From Corbicula japonica (lineage: Eukaryota > Mollusca > Bivalvia > Venerida > Cyrenidae), in assembly GCA_038501625.1 (NCBI GenBank), contig JAZAYU010000198.1:124001-188000 (forward strand): a stretch of 64,000 nucleotides of DNA, in the 5' to 3' direction. Positions within the stretch are counted from its first letter, which is position 1. Each line of letters begins with the position of its first letter. This document shows, in pieces, positions 44,650 to 64,000 of this stretch. The position numbers and the translations under genes are program-made. Under the pieces are notes generated by a model, which worked only from the letters and a program-made list of their open reading frames with translations, did no database searches and was not told where the DNA came from.

Positions 44650-45226
44650 CACTATATGAAAAAACTTACATATTGATTAAGGCTTGTGTTCGGAACTGTG
44701 GCCAACAAATTAATCGGTCAATTAGAGTTTTACATGTGTTCATTATGCCTGTAATTGTGATTATATTTATTGGGCATTTAATTTGTACAATACTTTTATT
44801 TAAATATTTATTAATTTGTAAGTACCTGGTAGTTGCATTTTGTAATTTATCATGATTCTATGATACACCAACATGTCAGAAATTAAAGAAAAAAAATAAA
44901 ATGAACCGGCAAATGAGATATCAAACAATTTTACTCATATCTTAATAAATTTTGGGAACACTGACACTGCGTCACTGGTGAAGCCTAAAAGAATCATGTT
45001 TTTATTTTATGCTTTCCAGTGAATTATTGATTTTTCTTGGTGAAATAAAAGTGGGATTTCATTGTTTTCAAACAGTGGAATATCATTTTTATTTTCACTG
45101 TTTTTTTTTGTCATGACATAACGTCAAAATTAAACTTTCTTTGCGCCATTTCATGCAATTTTTTCTGTCAAATTCACACAAATTGTGCACTAAAAGCATA
45201 AAATAAAAAGAAAGTTTGTTTTTACA

Positions 45227-45351
45227 AGTGTAAAATAGAACTATATTTCACTTGTGAACTCCAGAATTATGAATTTTCCCTGGTGGCTTCACCACTCGTG
45301 AAAATACCAATTCCGGAGCTCACTCGGTAAAATATATTTCTATCTTACACT
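45227..45351. mobile_element. Unclassified short foldback element
   Basis: AGTGTAAAATAGAACTATAT and TGTGAACTCCAGAATT are mirrored by AATTCCGGAGCTCAC and TATTTCTATCTTACAC. Confidence 0.5.
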
Positions 45352-45647
45352 GGTTAAAAACAAATATCCTCTATAGGTATAACATTTTTATCTGAAAAAT
45401 CATTAGTGAATATTTCTATTGTGTATAACAATTATTAAAAATTTGGTATTTTATATACTTCATAATGTTGCTTGTTTTAGAGTGTTGCCGCATCTTGTTA
45501 ATGTATATTTTGACATTATCTATGAAACACCAGACTTTAGACAGTATGAACAGAAACTAGCTCTTTTCAAAGCCTGAGAATAAGAGAATGTTTCATAAGC
45601 CCTACTAAACTTTATAAAGGTTCCTTTGTCATTTAGTTATCACTGCC

Positions 45648-45891
45648 TTAACTCTTTCCTCTATATACACGCCTTTATGGCATGGGCGAACAGTGTAGAT
45701 CGAGATCAGCCAGCACATCTGTGCCGTCTGATCAGGATCTGCACTGTTCGCTATTTGGTTTATTAGGTTATTTCTGACAAAAAAGCAACCAGTGCAGATC
45801 CTGATCATACATCACGGATGTGCCGTCTGATCTGGACCTACACTGGTTGCACAAGTGTAAAATTGCTTATTTACATGGAGGAAAGGGTTAA
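45648..45891. mobile_element. Family A MITE, full length
   Basis: TTAACTCTTTCCTCTATAT ... ATGGAGGAAAGGGTTAA. Confidence 0.85.
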
Positions 45892-46094
45892 TTGGAATTT
45901 TTAATGAGTTTCAAAGTTATTTCAGCTTTATTTTATTTTGCAAAGCATTCATGTATAAGAGCATTTAGTAGGATGGCGGGCAACATTTCTCTTTTATTAC
46001 ATTGTACTTGCTTCTGTTATCTGTACTGTTTAGGAATAGATTTTATATTTTGAGTTTTATGTGATGATTTTATTTTGTGCATCATTGTGATACA

Positions 46095-46285
46095 TAAACC
46101 CTTTACTCCAGATATACACCTTTATAATACAGGTCAACAGTTTAGATCCAGATCAGCCAGCATATCTACACTGTTCACTTATTAATTTACAGTGCAGATC
46201 CTGATGATAAACAGATCTGCCAGCTGATCTGGATCTACACTGGTCACTCATGCAATAAACGTGTATATATGAATAAAAGGGTTAA
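46095..46285. mobile_element. Family A MITE, internally deleted
   Basis: TAAACCCTTTACTCCAGATA ... ATGAATAAAAGGGTTAA. Confidence 0.75.
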
Positions 46286-46404
46286 ATAGAGGTTGAATTA
46301 TTTACAATAATGTTTGTTAACCATGACATCAAATGTTTGTGCAATATGATTTTGTTGCTGTACGTTGTGTTCAGGGCCTTTATTGTTAGGTTGTTATTAT
46401 ATAA

Positions 46405-46647
46405 TTAACCCTTTACTCCATATTTATGGATTCTATCACATGCAAACAATGTATATTCGTATCGGCTGCCACATCAATGCCATCTGATCTGGATCTATAC
46501 TTCGACCTTTTTGGTCGAAATAACAAATTGAATCAAAAAGTGAACATTGTAGTAGATCATGATCAGATGGCACAGATGTGCCGACTGATCTAGACCTACA
46601 CTGTTAACCGTCGGATAACAGCCATATCTCATGGAGAAAAGGATTGA
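46405..46647. mobile_element. Family A MITE
   Basis: TTAACCCTTTACTCCATATT ... CATGGAGAAAAGGATTG. Confidence 0.75.
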
Positions 46648-48403
46648 TATGTCTTTTGTTGTTTCTCTTACAAACTTTAGATAAGAATATAGACGGAACT
46701 GCCTAGTATGATTTGTTGAGGTTGATCGTCAACATGTTCTGATTTGAATCCAATGTTGGCAGTCTATCTATTCCTTGTGAGCTGTTTTCTGCTGTGTTAC
46801 ATATTATTATCTCAATTTTGACAAGTGCTGTATTATTTGAGACATAGTTAAATGAAGGATCAGTACCTCATGATGTAATGGGAGACCAAAGAACAGGCAA
46901 CACTTTCATCAGTGTGTCAGTCATTAATATATGGATCTGGCAGTTCCATTATTGAAACATGATTTGTCAGGTCGATGATGTCATTTACAAAATGAAAACA
47001 CACATTCAGAAAATTGATCATCTTTAGACACACAGAAACCTGAATTTCAGGCATATGCCTGAACACTTTCACCCATGCTGTTAATTAGCTGAAAGTAATT
47101 AAGTGAACAGCAAACAGTGTAGACCCTGATTAAAATAATTCACTGGTTGAGGTTTTTTTTCTTCATTTTGGTATGAATTATATAGGGACTGGATGCAAGG
47201 AAGTCATTATATCTCTATTTCAAAGCATGGTCTACCAAGAAATAAATTGGAACCAATATTGAAAGCAAATTTTCAAAAAACATGTCTTTTTAGTTGTAGG
47301 GGACTGTTGGGCTATCGTAAAACATATATACGGTACACAGTTTATGGGTTATTGGTTAAGTTTCTAGACCAAAGAGAAAACTGCATAAACTTGACTGTCT
47401 ATGTGTTCATTATCTTTCTTCATATAAATAGAGGTTTTAATTGTGATAGTGTTTACCAGTTTTTAGATTCTACAGTGTTGACATTTCATTTTGTAAATAA
47501 AGTGATAACAACAATCTAGTTTAGTCTTCTCTTTTGCATGGCATACACCTCGCAGCAGTTATTCTCCCTACAGTTGACAGTTGACTGCCTTCACAAGTGA
47601 CCACATGACAATGGCTTATACCTATCGTGTGACATGCAAAAAATTTTTTTTCCAATTTACATTTTATTTTTCTTTATTATTTTAACAATTCTACACTAGT
47701 GAAGATAATGGTTGAGGATGTAAAAAACAGATGTGTTTATTTGTGCCAGCAATAATACTTCTGCTACTGCTGCAAATGTTGCACTGCTAACTTTCTGCTC
47801 ATCATTTCTTCCGAGGTAATAATCATTGGTATCATTGGCCGCTGAATGAAGAACTCCTAACGAATGGTAGACTGCTAATACAACTTAGTATAAATACTTG
47901 GTATAAATAAACTGAATTTCAACTTCTGTCATCAGGAACAGGTCTCGTCAGTTCCATTCATACTGGAAAAACTTTATAATTAGTACTTTTGTAAAACAAA
48001 AACATGGCATTGATTAGATAAATGGCATTTCTACCATCGCTCAAGTTATTATGGGTGGCCATCACCGCCAAAAATGAATAAGTTAATTTAATATAAAGAA
48101 TGTTGGCATAAATTATCAGACCAAATTTTAACTCATTCAAATCATGGAGACATAGAAATATTTTGATGCAAAATTGTTCTCAGTATGACCAAACTGCCGA
48201 TTAATCTGAAGTGTGGCACAGTGTCATTTAATCAGAAGGGACAGAGTTTTATATCTCCACGCAAGTATCTTTGTGTTTTAATTCCTATAATATATATATC
48301 TTTTAACACTATGTGGCAAAACATTTAATTTTGACAAATCCCATCTCTTCCAATATCATTTAATTCAAAGCAATGCTGCACAATCCAATATGATTTATTA
48401 TTA
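46648..48403. other. Intergenic stretch without recognised gene
   Basis: No UNC80 exon, RNA gene or complete repeat was recognised. An open frame at 47193-47519 matches nothing I know. Confidence 0.4.
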
Positions 48404-48429
48404 TATATCTAATAAATGTAACCAATCGA

Positions 48430-48633
48430 CAATCTGCATTTGCACCACGTGACCGTCCAATATATTCCCGTATTGGATCCAAAAAATATATATTAATTTC
48501 ATATTGGACGGTTGTGTACATGTGCACTAAACAATCTGTATTTGTACCACGTGACCGTCCAATATATTCCTGTATTGGATCCAAAAAATATATATTAATT
48601 TCATATTGGACAGTTGGGTACATGTGCACTAAA
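48430..48633. repeat. 102-bp tandem duplication of a palindrome
   Basis: Two copies of a unit holding CACGTGACCGTCCAATAT and the inverted ATATTGGACGG. The repeats differ at only a few positions. Confidence 0.7.
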
Positions 48634-48647
48634 GATATATAATAATA

Positions 48648-48809
48648 AGGTTATTATACATTTAACTGTACAATACGGAATATATTTGGACTCGTACACA
48701 CCTGAAAAGTCATATTGGACTCGCCTATCGGCTCATCCAATATGACTTTTCAAGCTGTGTACTCGTCCAAATATATTCCCATATTGTACAGTAAAATGTA
48801 TAATAACCT
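48648..48809. mobile_element. 162-bp foldback element
   Basis: AGGTTATTATACATTT and AAATGTATAATAACCT are perfect inverted ends. The inner arms GAAAAGTCATATTGGA / TCCAATATGACTTTTC pair too. Confidence 0.75.
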
Positions 48810-48872
48810 ATAATTATTGTTTAAACCGATGGAATTTTCAATTTGAAGTTAAGTGATTAAATGGGTGAGAGG

Positions 48873-50013
48873 TAGTCTCAATAATTCGACTGCAATTAAG
48901 CACAGACCCATTATCTTTCTGACTTTTTACAGATGTCTGTCCATCGTATTATATAGAAAAGCCCTTGTTGCACACAAATAGTTGGGCTAGGTGAAGTGGC
49001 CCTGTAGCTTTCCTGGGCAGTTTCCCCCCATTGTCCATTTCCCATTCAATGCAAAATACATGTATTAACATTTATTTGAGGGCCATGATAGCACTTCATT
49101 GTTACAGTTTTGTAGAAGAAAGTTTTATATAATATTTCAATTGTGCCAGTGTTACAGCAATGCAGATTCAAATTATCACCAAAAATAACTGCTACTATAT
49201 AACAGTTGTGGTAGCTTTACAATATACCTACATCTTGGCAACATGGATGGTGACATAAAGGTTACAGATAACATGCATGCACGGAGATGACTAGACTTGC
49301 TGTAAAGATATGCAAGATCATCACAAATGGAGTTTGAATAATTAAACAACCAATAAATGTATATAACAAACAAAATGACATCTCTTGGACAACAGTTCAT
49401 GTGAAAACGAATGAGTAAATTTTAACAGTTTCAGTCACTATGACTGTGCAAAAGCTCGTAATAAAAATGTAAACTTTAACAAGCTGATTTCACTGTCGCT
49501 GATGACTGCTTTGATCTCACTGCATGTAGTAATATAGCACAACTATTTGTGCGCGACATGGACTTTTCTATATATGCGATGTTTGTCCATCGCGCACAAC
49601 CCAGTTACTATTCAAATCGATGCGGAAAATTTTCCTTCTATTTCTATATGCCGCCGATCGGAATTTGAATAGCAACTTTGGCGGCTCCATAAAGCATCTT
49701 AAACCATATGTATCTTTAAAAAAAATTACATACCTGAAAAGCCACATTCAAGTAGAATCAATATGTGTAATCCTTTATAAATAACGGTTTCGTTTTTTAT
49801 GCAAAACTCTTTTAAACCTCCACCCATGTCAACAAATTTCGATTTCCGCGCTTAAAGTTTACCTGACTCACGTTTATCGATAAATAACAGAATTTAAATC
49901 AGGTCGATTTCCACCACAGTTTTGATCGTAACTGCTTGAGACGTAAAGGACAGACATCTGTAAAAAGTCAGTATGATAATGGGTCTGTGCTTGCAGTCGA
50001 ATTATTGAGACTA
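48873..50013. mobile_element. 1.14 kb DNA-transposon-like element with ~70-bp terminal inverted repeats
   Basis: The left end TAGTCTCAATAATTCGACTG and right end CAGTCGAATTATTGAGACTA are inverted. Pairing extends to GATGTCTGTCC / GGACAGACATC. No transposase frame survives, so it is a non-autonomous derivative of unknown superfamily. Confidence 0.7.
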
Positions 50014-50061
50014 GTAGTAATAGAAACTACTACACTAATTCTGATAACTTCTAACAGCATT

Positions 50062-50162
50062 TTAACACTTTTACTCAATATATACAACTTTTGTCGCATG
50101 GTCAGAGTGTAGATCCAGATAAAATGGGACAGATGTGCCAGCCTATCTGGATCTAAAGTGTT
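50062..50162. mobile_element. Family A MITE, fragment
   Basis: AACACTTTTACTCAATATAT, GTAGATCCAGATAAAATGG and TATCTGGATCTAAAGTG. Confidence 0.5.
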
Positions 50163-50202
50163 TTCAAATGATATTAATGCAGTGATCGTTTCCCTTTTCA
50201 TT

Positions 50203-51018
50203 TCATATAATCAATTCTTTTGCTCTTTTAAAAATCTTTCGGGTATAAGCTTGGTTGTTTCCCTTCTAAAGTCTACTCTCCATAAAGAAGAATTCAAGGC
50301 AGGTCCAAGTTTTCTCATTTTGCAACAGTTGAGTGTTACAAGTATAGATTTCTTTTAGTCCATAGTTCTTTCACACATACAAAAGTTAATTAATTACACA
50401 GTAGAATCAGAATCCACGAATGATGATGAGACAGAATGTCCCATTCATCACGTATTTGGTTTTCTGTGTTATTTTGTTCCTTGTTCTGTTCAAAAGGCCA
50501 GACACAGTTATTCATATTGACAGTCACATCTGACGTTTCCCGAATCCATGCAATGCAATCTTCCACTGTTGATCGGATCCTGACTTTTTGGGTTTGACAA
50601 ATAGGACTATTTGGGTAAAATTACAGCAGCTGTCATCACTGTATAATAGATTGTGGGTAAAACCCTGACCAGACCCAGACTAGGAAATTGGGTCTAGATT
50701 GCATGGAGCCATCATCGTTTTATAATTTATTCAAGCTATGGTCATAGATAGCTTTAATGATAAAGTTTAAACAAGGGTTATCCCAAAACTTTGTGACAAA
50801 TAATGTATAGATTTGAAAATCCTGACGTCTGATTGGTTTAAAAATTTCTCACTCCCAGTTAGAGACACTATCAATTGAAATTCACAGTAGCACTATTTGT
50901 GCAGTGTGGTGGCCGTAAAACGTCTCCCCGTACATTTAGTCAGTACTGTTATATCCTGTTACCGATGTCATGCTGTAATTGTTGCGTATACCAGGGCTAT
51001 CTGATCAACCTTTTTTGG
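50203..51018. other. Intergenic, no recognised gene
   Basis: Nothing can be assigned except CTCCCAGTTAGAGACACTAT near 50852, which resembles part of the SINE body at 51100. Confidence 0.4.
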
Positions 51019-51365
51019 GGTTGTCCCGGTTAGCTCAGTTGGTTGCATTGCAGGAATTGTAGGGCTAGGCGGTGTCGCTGTGACGGTGCAGGTTCGCTCC
51101 CAGCTAGAGACACTATCACAATATTCGACAGTTATACAGTACACGCAGTGCGGATTCAACGGATTCTGCACCACCACCGCGGACGGTATTTCGTTAGGGC
51201 GGAAAATCACCGCGGCCAAGCTCTTGGAGGTCATCGCAATTCCACCAGGATTATCATTTTGTCCGCGTATCGGCGCGGACACAGCTTTGCAGGGGGTAAT
51301 AAAAATTTATCAGCACGATATTCTCGGTGACGTTCCGCGAACCAACGCGGATGCACATTGATGCA
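51019..51365 (+). mobile_element. tRNA-derived SINE
   Basis: TAGCTCAGTTGG (Pol III A box, 51031) and GGTTCGCTCCC (B box, 51091) form a tRNA-like head. It is followed by a CG-rich body (CACCGCGGCCAAG, CCGCGTATCGGCGCGG). The 3' limit is approximate. Confidence 0.6.
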
Positions 51366-51995
51366 CCGATTTATTTAAATTTCTTATTTACGGGAATGAC
51401 TTCTGACCAAAATGTGCTAGTTTTAAATAAAATTTGAGTCGACCGTGCCATCTCAATATCTTGTCAAACATTCCCTAAGAATCTCAAACATGGCATCATG
51501 CTTTCAGTTTTCACACCTCAGTCAAGTGGCATACCCTCTTTGGCAGGTGAGACCAAGCTGCCAATTAAGGGTGACACTGATTTTACCAAGGGAATCTTAA
51601 ACATGTCATCTGGCTTTCAGAGTTTTTCACACATTACAGTCGCTGTGATTTTACCGATATACGTTTTTCTTGAAGTACTCAATCTGATATAACGTGTAAT
51701 TAAATAAAACGCAATCGACTTGTGGACCCCACTTTTCCCATTAAACCTAAAACACTGGTAAAAGCCAGTTTGCATGATTTAAATAAGTTAAAATAATTAC
51801 CTTGATGGTGATGTCGGTTCTTACGAAATCCGCATTTTATTCCATTTATCTTTAATTATTACATTTATAAACCGCATAATTTGAACAACAGCCGTTAACT
51901 TATAAAAACCGCATGTATCCCTTACAAAAAACATTACCATGCTGTGTATTTGGTATGGAGGCAAAAAAATCGATACCGCCGAACATCAAACGCGA

Positions 51996-52149
51996 CTTCA
52001 AAAGACGTCATCGGCTCGAAACATCCATCTGTGTTTATTTGGCTTTGCTATAAAAATGTTTGATCTTAAACGTTTGACTTCAAAAGACGACGTCGGCTCG
52101 AAACAACCATCCGTGTTTATTTCGGCTTTACTATAAAAACGTTTGATCT
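51996..52149. repeat. 82-bp tandem duplication
   Basis: Two copies of CTTCAAAAGACG...GTTTGATCT start at 51996 and 52078. They differ at several positions. Confidence 0.75.
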
Positions 52150-52309
52150 ACCTGGTAGTGTGCGCGTGTCAGTTTTAGCTTGTGTGATGCAATAATTACT
52201 GGAATCTGATAAAAGGGATAAATTAAAGATTAGGATATATTTGAAATGATGGAATATACCATACCCATAGCGTTCGGTAAATAATAATTATTTTACTTTG
52301 TCGTTCGTA

Positions 52310-52535
52310 AAAATGCAACCACGTTCGCGCGATTTACCTCGGCGGATCCTCCGCGACATCTTGGCGGTAAATGATTGCCTAGAGGCATCCGCTTATCACC
52401 GTGATGAATTTACACGATCACGGTGACGAGTGGAAGTCCGCGTATTGCGGGGGACGAAAATTACTCTGTCCGCGATGAAAAAAATCGCGGGGATGAGCGG
52501 AAAAAAATAAATCCGCGCTGCGTGTATTAGAAATA
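52310..52535. repeat. CpG-rich block with short hairpins
   Basis: Frequent CG and small inverted repeats (GCGGATCCTCCGC, ATCACGGTGA / TCACCGTGAT) stand out from the AT-rich surroundings. It may be a transposon remnant. A regulatory role for ATG5, 1.6 kb downstream, is speculative. Confidence 0.35.
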
Positions 52536-52610
52536 AATTAAATATATTTAAATTCATAGCCAAATGCAACTTCATAGTGAAATGTAACTAATAATTTGTG
52601 ATTTTTCTCT

Positions 52611-53034
52611 TACTGCAAAGTTACTGTCTGTGGGTTCACAAACATACTGTAAAACTCCTATTAGTTGATGTTTATATCCCTTAGGATATTTGGAAGATGA
52701 ATTTATTCAGTTGTTTTTATCATAATAACATGTAATTTGAAGGATATTTCATAATACAAATTGATTAACTCTTCAGTACTTGGTAAGTGTTAGGGTTAGA
52801 TTTCCCTATAAGAAGACACGGCAAGATACTGCAAAGTTACTATCTGTTGGTTCACAAACATACTGTAAAACTCCTATTAGTTAATGTTTATATCCCTTAG
52901 GATATTTGGAAGATGAATTTATTCAGTTGTTTTTATCATAATAACATGTAATTTGAAGGATATTTCATAATACAAATTGATTAACTCTTCAGTACTTGGT
53001 GAGTGTTAGGGTTAGATTTCCCTATAAGAAGACA
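52611..53034. repeat. 216-bp tandem duplication
   Basis: TACTGCAAAGTTACT starts the copies at 52611 and 52827. They are nearly identical through CCCTATAAGAAGACAC. Confidence 0.9.
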
Positions 53035-53082
53035 CCGGGAGGCGTTTATTAGGGGCGGGGAGTTTAATAGGAATTTTACGGT
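52645..53082. mobile_element. Possible MITE with TACTGTAAAACTCCTATTA end
   Basis: TACTGTAAAACTCCTATTAG on the left is mirrored by TTTAATAGGAATTTTACGGT on the right. The interior contains most of the 216-bp duplication. Confidence 0.5.
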
Positions 53083-53529
53083 GTGTTAGGTTTTAGTTAC
53101 AGCTGGCTGAATCTCATTAATTTTGTGATGAGGAAATCCTTAAATTGAAGAATATATAGTAAAATACCTTCATTCTCAACTCTTAAGTGTATATGTTTGG
53201 TAAATGAGAAACAATGGTATGTTTTAACAAAAAACATGTAAAAAGGTACAGAAAATTTCAAAATTTATGTCTACCATTTGTACTTTGTCCATTGCATTAG
53301 AAACCATGGTTGGCATGTTAATCTGAGTTAAGTGTTACAATTTTATATGCATAAATTTGTAAACTGTACAAATGTAATACAATATTTGGTCTTCGTTTCG
53401 ACACAAGATATTTATTTCCACTTAGATTGTGTGTATCAACTTATCCCATGGAGAATATTTTGGTGTAAACAGTTAAAGATTGAATTGCAGAAGAGATAAT
53501 TATATTGGAGGCAAATACTTCCTTTAAGT

Positions 53530-53745
53530 GTAACCATTTATTCTTTGTAAATCCCATGAGCAACCAGTGTAGATCTAGATTAGCCTGTAAAGCCTTGCAG
53601 TTCAATCAGGATCTACAATGTTTACTCTAAGATTGATAGATTACTTTTGACCAAGAAGCTACATGTAACTGTTGATGCAGATCACACCCAGATGCACTTG
53701 TTGCTTATGTGACATATGTCGTATCCATGGCCGTTCCTCGTTCGT
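53530..53745. mobile_element. Family A MITE, degraded
   Basis: AACCATTTATTCTTTGTAA, GCAACCAGTGTAGATCTAG and AATCAGGATCTACAATGTT. Confidence 0.5.
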
Positions 53746-53821
53746 ATTGAAAAGCTGTTAATAGAGAACAAGTATCTAGTGTCAGTTTCAAAAAGAGAAT
53801 TCTAAACAACAACACTAAGGC

Positions 53822-53957
53822 TCAAGATAATAAAATTAAGATTTGAAGACCAATCTCAAATCCCAAGCATCTGATTGGCTGAACCAGTCACCATTTCAGC
53901 CAATCAGATGCTTGAGATTTGAGACTGGTCTCCAGATTTAGTTTCATGATCTTTGGC
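53822..53957. mobile_element. Family B foldback element
   Basis: TCAAGATAATAAAATTAAG ... TTAGTTTCATGATCTTTGG around GAACCAGTCACC. It is 80 bases upstream of the probable first ATG5 exon. Confidence 0.75.
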
Positions 53958-54035
53958 ACAGATATATATATATACCGGTATATTAAAACCTGTTGACTCT
54001 CACTGGGCCTTCATGAGTTAGCTTTTTGTTTTCAG

Positions 54036-61949
<7,914 letters not shown>

Positions 61950-61978
61950 TGACTTCCAAGTACTTAGTGCAATAATCT

Positions 61979-62122
61979 GGGCTGAAAGTTATATAACTGA
62001 GATTTGAAACCAGTCTCAAATCTCAAGCATCTGATTGGCTGAAATGGCGACTGGTCGCCTTTTAAGCCAATCAGATGCTTGAGATTTGAGACTGGTTTCT
62101 ATGCTCAGTGTTATAACCTTGG
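61979..62122. mobile_element. Family B foldback element in the ATG5 3' flank
   Basis: GGGCTGAAAGTTATATAACT ... CTCAGTGTTATAACCTTGG around GGCGACTGGTCGCC. It starts 30 bases after the stop codon, so it may be transcribed in the 3' UTR. Confidence 0.8.
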
Positions 62123-62352
62123 GCACTGACCTATGAGTACCTGTGGTTATAGAAATTCTGTGATTTTTATACCATGAATAACTGTGTCTGCTGGAAATTG
62201 CCATTTTTCTTTTACATTTTCATCACTTTGTTTTTGACACTTGTCTGTCTCTTAAAAACATTTCACTAGTTAACGTCACTAAGATGATTGATAAGATATA
62301 TTTTTCCAATTTTATTATCTGCTTTAAATGTGACCTAAATGGTATCGGTTAA

Positions 62353-62547
62353 TTAACCCTTTACTCCATATATACACATTTTTATGCATGTGCGGCCAGT
62401 GTTGATCAAGATCAGCAAGCACATCCTTGTCGTCTGATCAGGATCTGCACTAGTTGCATTTTAATCAGAAATAACAAATCAAGACAGACAGCAGATCTGC
62501 ACTGTTCACCCATGCATTAAAGGTGAGTTTATGGAGGAAAGGGTTAC
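62353..62547. mobile_element. Family A MITE
   Basis: TTAACCCTTTACTCCATATA ... ATGGAGGAAAGGGTTA, with the second internal arm shortened. Confidence 0.8.
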
Positions 62548-62799
62548 CGGTAATTAGTTTGTTAAATGGCATGGGTATTATGTTCCCCCAAGAAAACGAT
62601 TGTGGATTTTAAAACTATCAAACATGTTTTCAAACTTGTACTCCCTTAATCATATATTTTTACACATGTCAAATTATCAGTTGTTAATGTAAATTGTATT
62701 AAGAGCTAACCAAAGGCTCTCTCAGTTTTGTTAATCCAATGTTCTTTTCATCAGTGTGTTAACACTCCACAATATATAATAAAAGGCATATCCTTGGAT

Positions 62800-63033
62800 T
62801 GACCATTCCTCCATAGACACCCTCATTGCATGGGAGAACAGTTTAGATCCAGATCAGCTGGCACATCTGTGCCTTCTGATCAGGATCTAAACTGTTCACT
62901 TTTAGATTCGTTGGGTTATTTCTGACCAGAATGCGACCAGTCCAGATCCTGATCTTACGGCACAGATGTGCCAGCTGATCTGGATCTACACTGGTCGCAC
63001 ATGCGTAAAAATGTGTATATATGGAGGATTGGG
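62800..63033. mobile_element. Family A MITE
   Basis: TGACCATTCCTCCATAGAC ... ATATGGAGGATTGGGCT. The interior is well preserved although both tips have mutated. Confidence 0.7.
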
Positions 63034-63090
63034 CTATATGGTTACAACATTGTTAAAAAACGTGCTTGTAAAATCATTGCTAAACAGTGT

Positions 63091-63231
63091 CCAAGGTTAT
63101 AAAACTGAGCATGAAAACCAGTCTCAAATCTCAAGCATCTGATTGGCTGAAATGGCGACTGGTCGCCATTTCAGCCAATAGGATGCTTGAGATTTGAGAC
63201 TGGTTTCCAATCTCAGCTTTATAACCTCCAG
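63091..63231. mobile_element. Family B foldback element
   Basis: CCAAGGTTATAAAACTGAG ... CTCAGCTTTATAACCTCC around GGCGACTGGTCGCC. Confidence 0.85.
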
Positions 63232-63479
63232 ACCAGTACTGCAGAGTTTAATCTAGTTACTGGTTTAACAGGAATATCCAGTGATAATTTAGACTAGTTT
63301 TCAAAGTATTTTATTTTGTATAATAAGCTTACACATGAGAAGACTGTGTGTTTTGGGGTAGGTAAAGCTTTAGCATTGACAACCTTGACATCTGGTCTAA
63401 TATTCCATAAACCTTTGGGAGTTGTATCAGGGTATCTATGCCTTTGAAGGACCAGTCTTTATCTACACAGAATATTTTT

Positions 63480-64000
63480 ATGCCCCTGCCATGAAATGGC
63501 GACGGGCATTAAGAGTTGCTCCTGTCCATCCGTCCCTCTGTCCGTCCGTCCGTCCGTCCGATATTCTCGTGAACGCAACTCCTCCTACACTACTGGTGGG
63601 AATTTAATGAAACTTGACCACAATGCTTGGCCTGATATGTAGTTGTGCATGAAGGTGGGGTTTCGCTCTTACATGTTCCGTTCAGAAGTTATGGCCCTTT
63701 GATACTTCCATTTACATTAGTTTTAATAGGAGTATATCTCGTGAACGCAACTCCTCCTACACTACTGGTGGGAATTTAATGAAACTTGACCACAATGCTT
63801 GGCCTGATATGTTGTTGTGCATAAAGGTGGGGTTTCGCTCTTACATGTTCCGTTCAGAAGTTATGGCCCTTTGATACTTCCATTTACATTAGTTTTAATA
63901 GGAGTATATCTCGTGAACGCAACTCCTCCTACACTACTGGTGGGAATTCAATGAAACTTGACCACAATGCTTGGCCTGATATGTTGTTGTGCATGAAGAT
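63480..64000 (+). mobile_element. Helitron-like element with 172-bp tandem core, cut by the window end
   Basis: 5' stem-loop ATGCCCCTGCC...GGCGACGGGCAT, a (GTCC)n tract, then 172-bp repeats starting at 63566, 63738 and 63910 (CTCGTGAACGCAACTCC...). The 3' end lies outside the window. Confidence 0.7.
63523..63560. repeat. (GTCC)n microsatellite
   Basis: GTCCGTCCGTCCGTCC, equal to (ACGG)n on the other strand, directly before the tandem core. Confidence 0.9.

Noticed and set aside
47193..47519. 108-codon plus-strand frame considered as a missing UNC80 exon
   Set aside because: It has no similarity to the C-terminal part of UNC80 and poor protein-like composition.
51019..51110. Genuine tRNA gene
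   Set aside because: The A and B boxes fit, but acceptor and anticodon stems do not fold properly and a SINE body follows.
51080..51361. Plus and minus frames over the CG-rich region
   Set aside because: They lie in the SINE body, and frames open in several directions reflect base composition.

Overview
This is animal nuclear DNA, most likely from a bivalve mollusc. Two multi-exon genes with GT-AG introns sit in AT-rich DNA full of short palindromic transposable elements. Two elements carry the tandem-repeat cores and (GTCC)n / CGG microsatellites known from bivalve 'pearl'/Helitron-like elements. The species cannot be named from the sequence alone.

Layout. 1-885 is upstream DNA. 886-43063 (+) holds 37 coding exons of UNC80, the large scaffold subunit of the NALCN sodium-leak channel complex. 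They join in frame into the N-terminal 2324 residues. The last visible exon (43019-43063) ends on a good splice donor, but no further UNC80 exon could be found, so the C-terminal third is missing. A run of exactly 500 N (43463-43962) follows. 43963-54035 is intergenic and repeat-rich. 54139-61949 (+) holds a complete seven-exon ATG5 gene, encoding the 274-residue autophagy conjugation protein. 61950-64000 is repeat-rich downstream DNA. A U1 snRNA gene or close variant lies on the + strand in UNC80 intron 9 (15583-15744).

Repeats fill most of the non-coding sequence. (A) A ~200-250 bp palindromic MITE with ends TTAACCCTTTCCTCC / GGAGGAAAGGGTTAA, piggyBac-like because of its TTAA target, is present in more than 40 full, degraded or nested copies. 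(B) A ~140 bp near-perfect foldback element (outer arms ...AAGGTTATAAAACTGAG or CCCAAGATCATAAAAC) is present in about 15 copies. (C) Helitron-like elements have a 5' stem-loop, a tandem 159- or 172-bp core where present, and a 3' hairpin followed by CTAG. (D) Pogo/Tigger-type elements are inserted at TA inside family-A copies. (E) Several unclassified inverted-repeat elements are present, including a ~3.1 kb element that straddles ATG5 intron 1 and hosts a Helitron-like element.

The two genes have no known shared pathway: one acts in neuronal resting sodium leak, the other in autophagosome formation. Because the gap interrupts UNC80, their adjacency may be a scaffolding artefact. No undescribed biochemical system is evident. 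The most notable signals are the truncated UNC80 at the gap, the U1 gene with an altered loop I, the dense foldback elements in introns, and the Helitron-like satellite elements.
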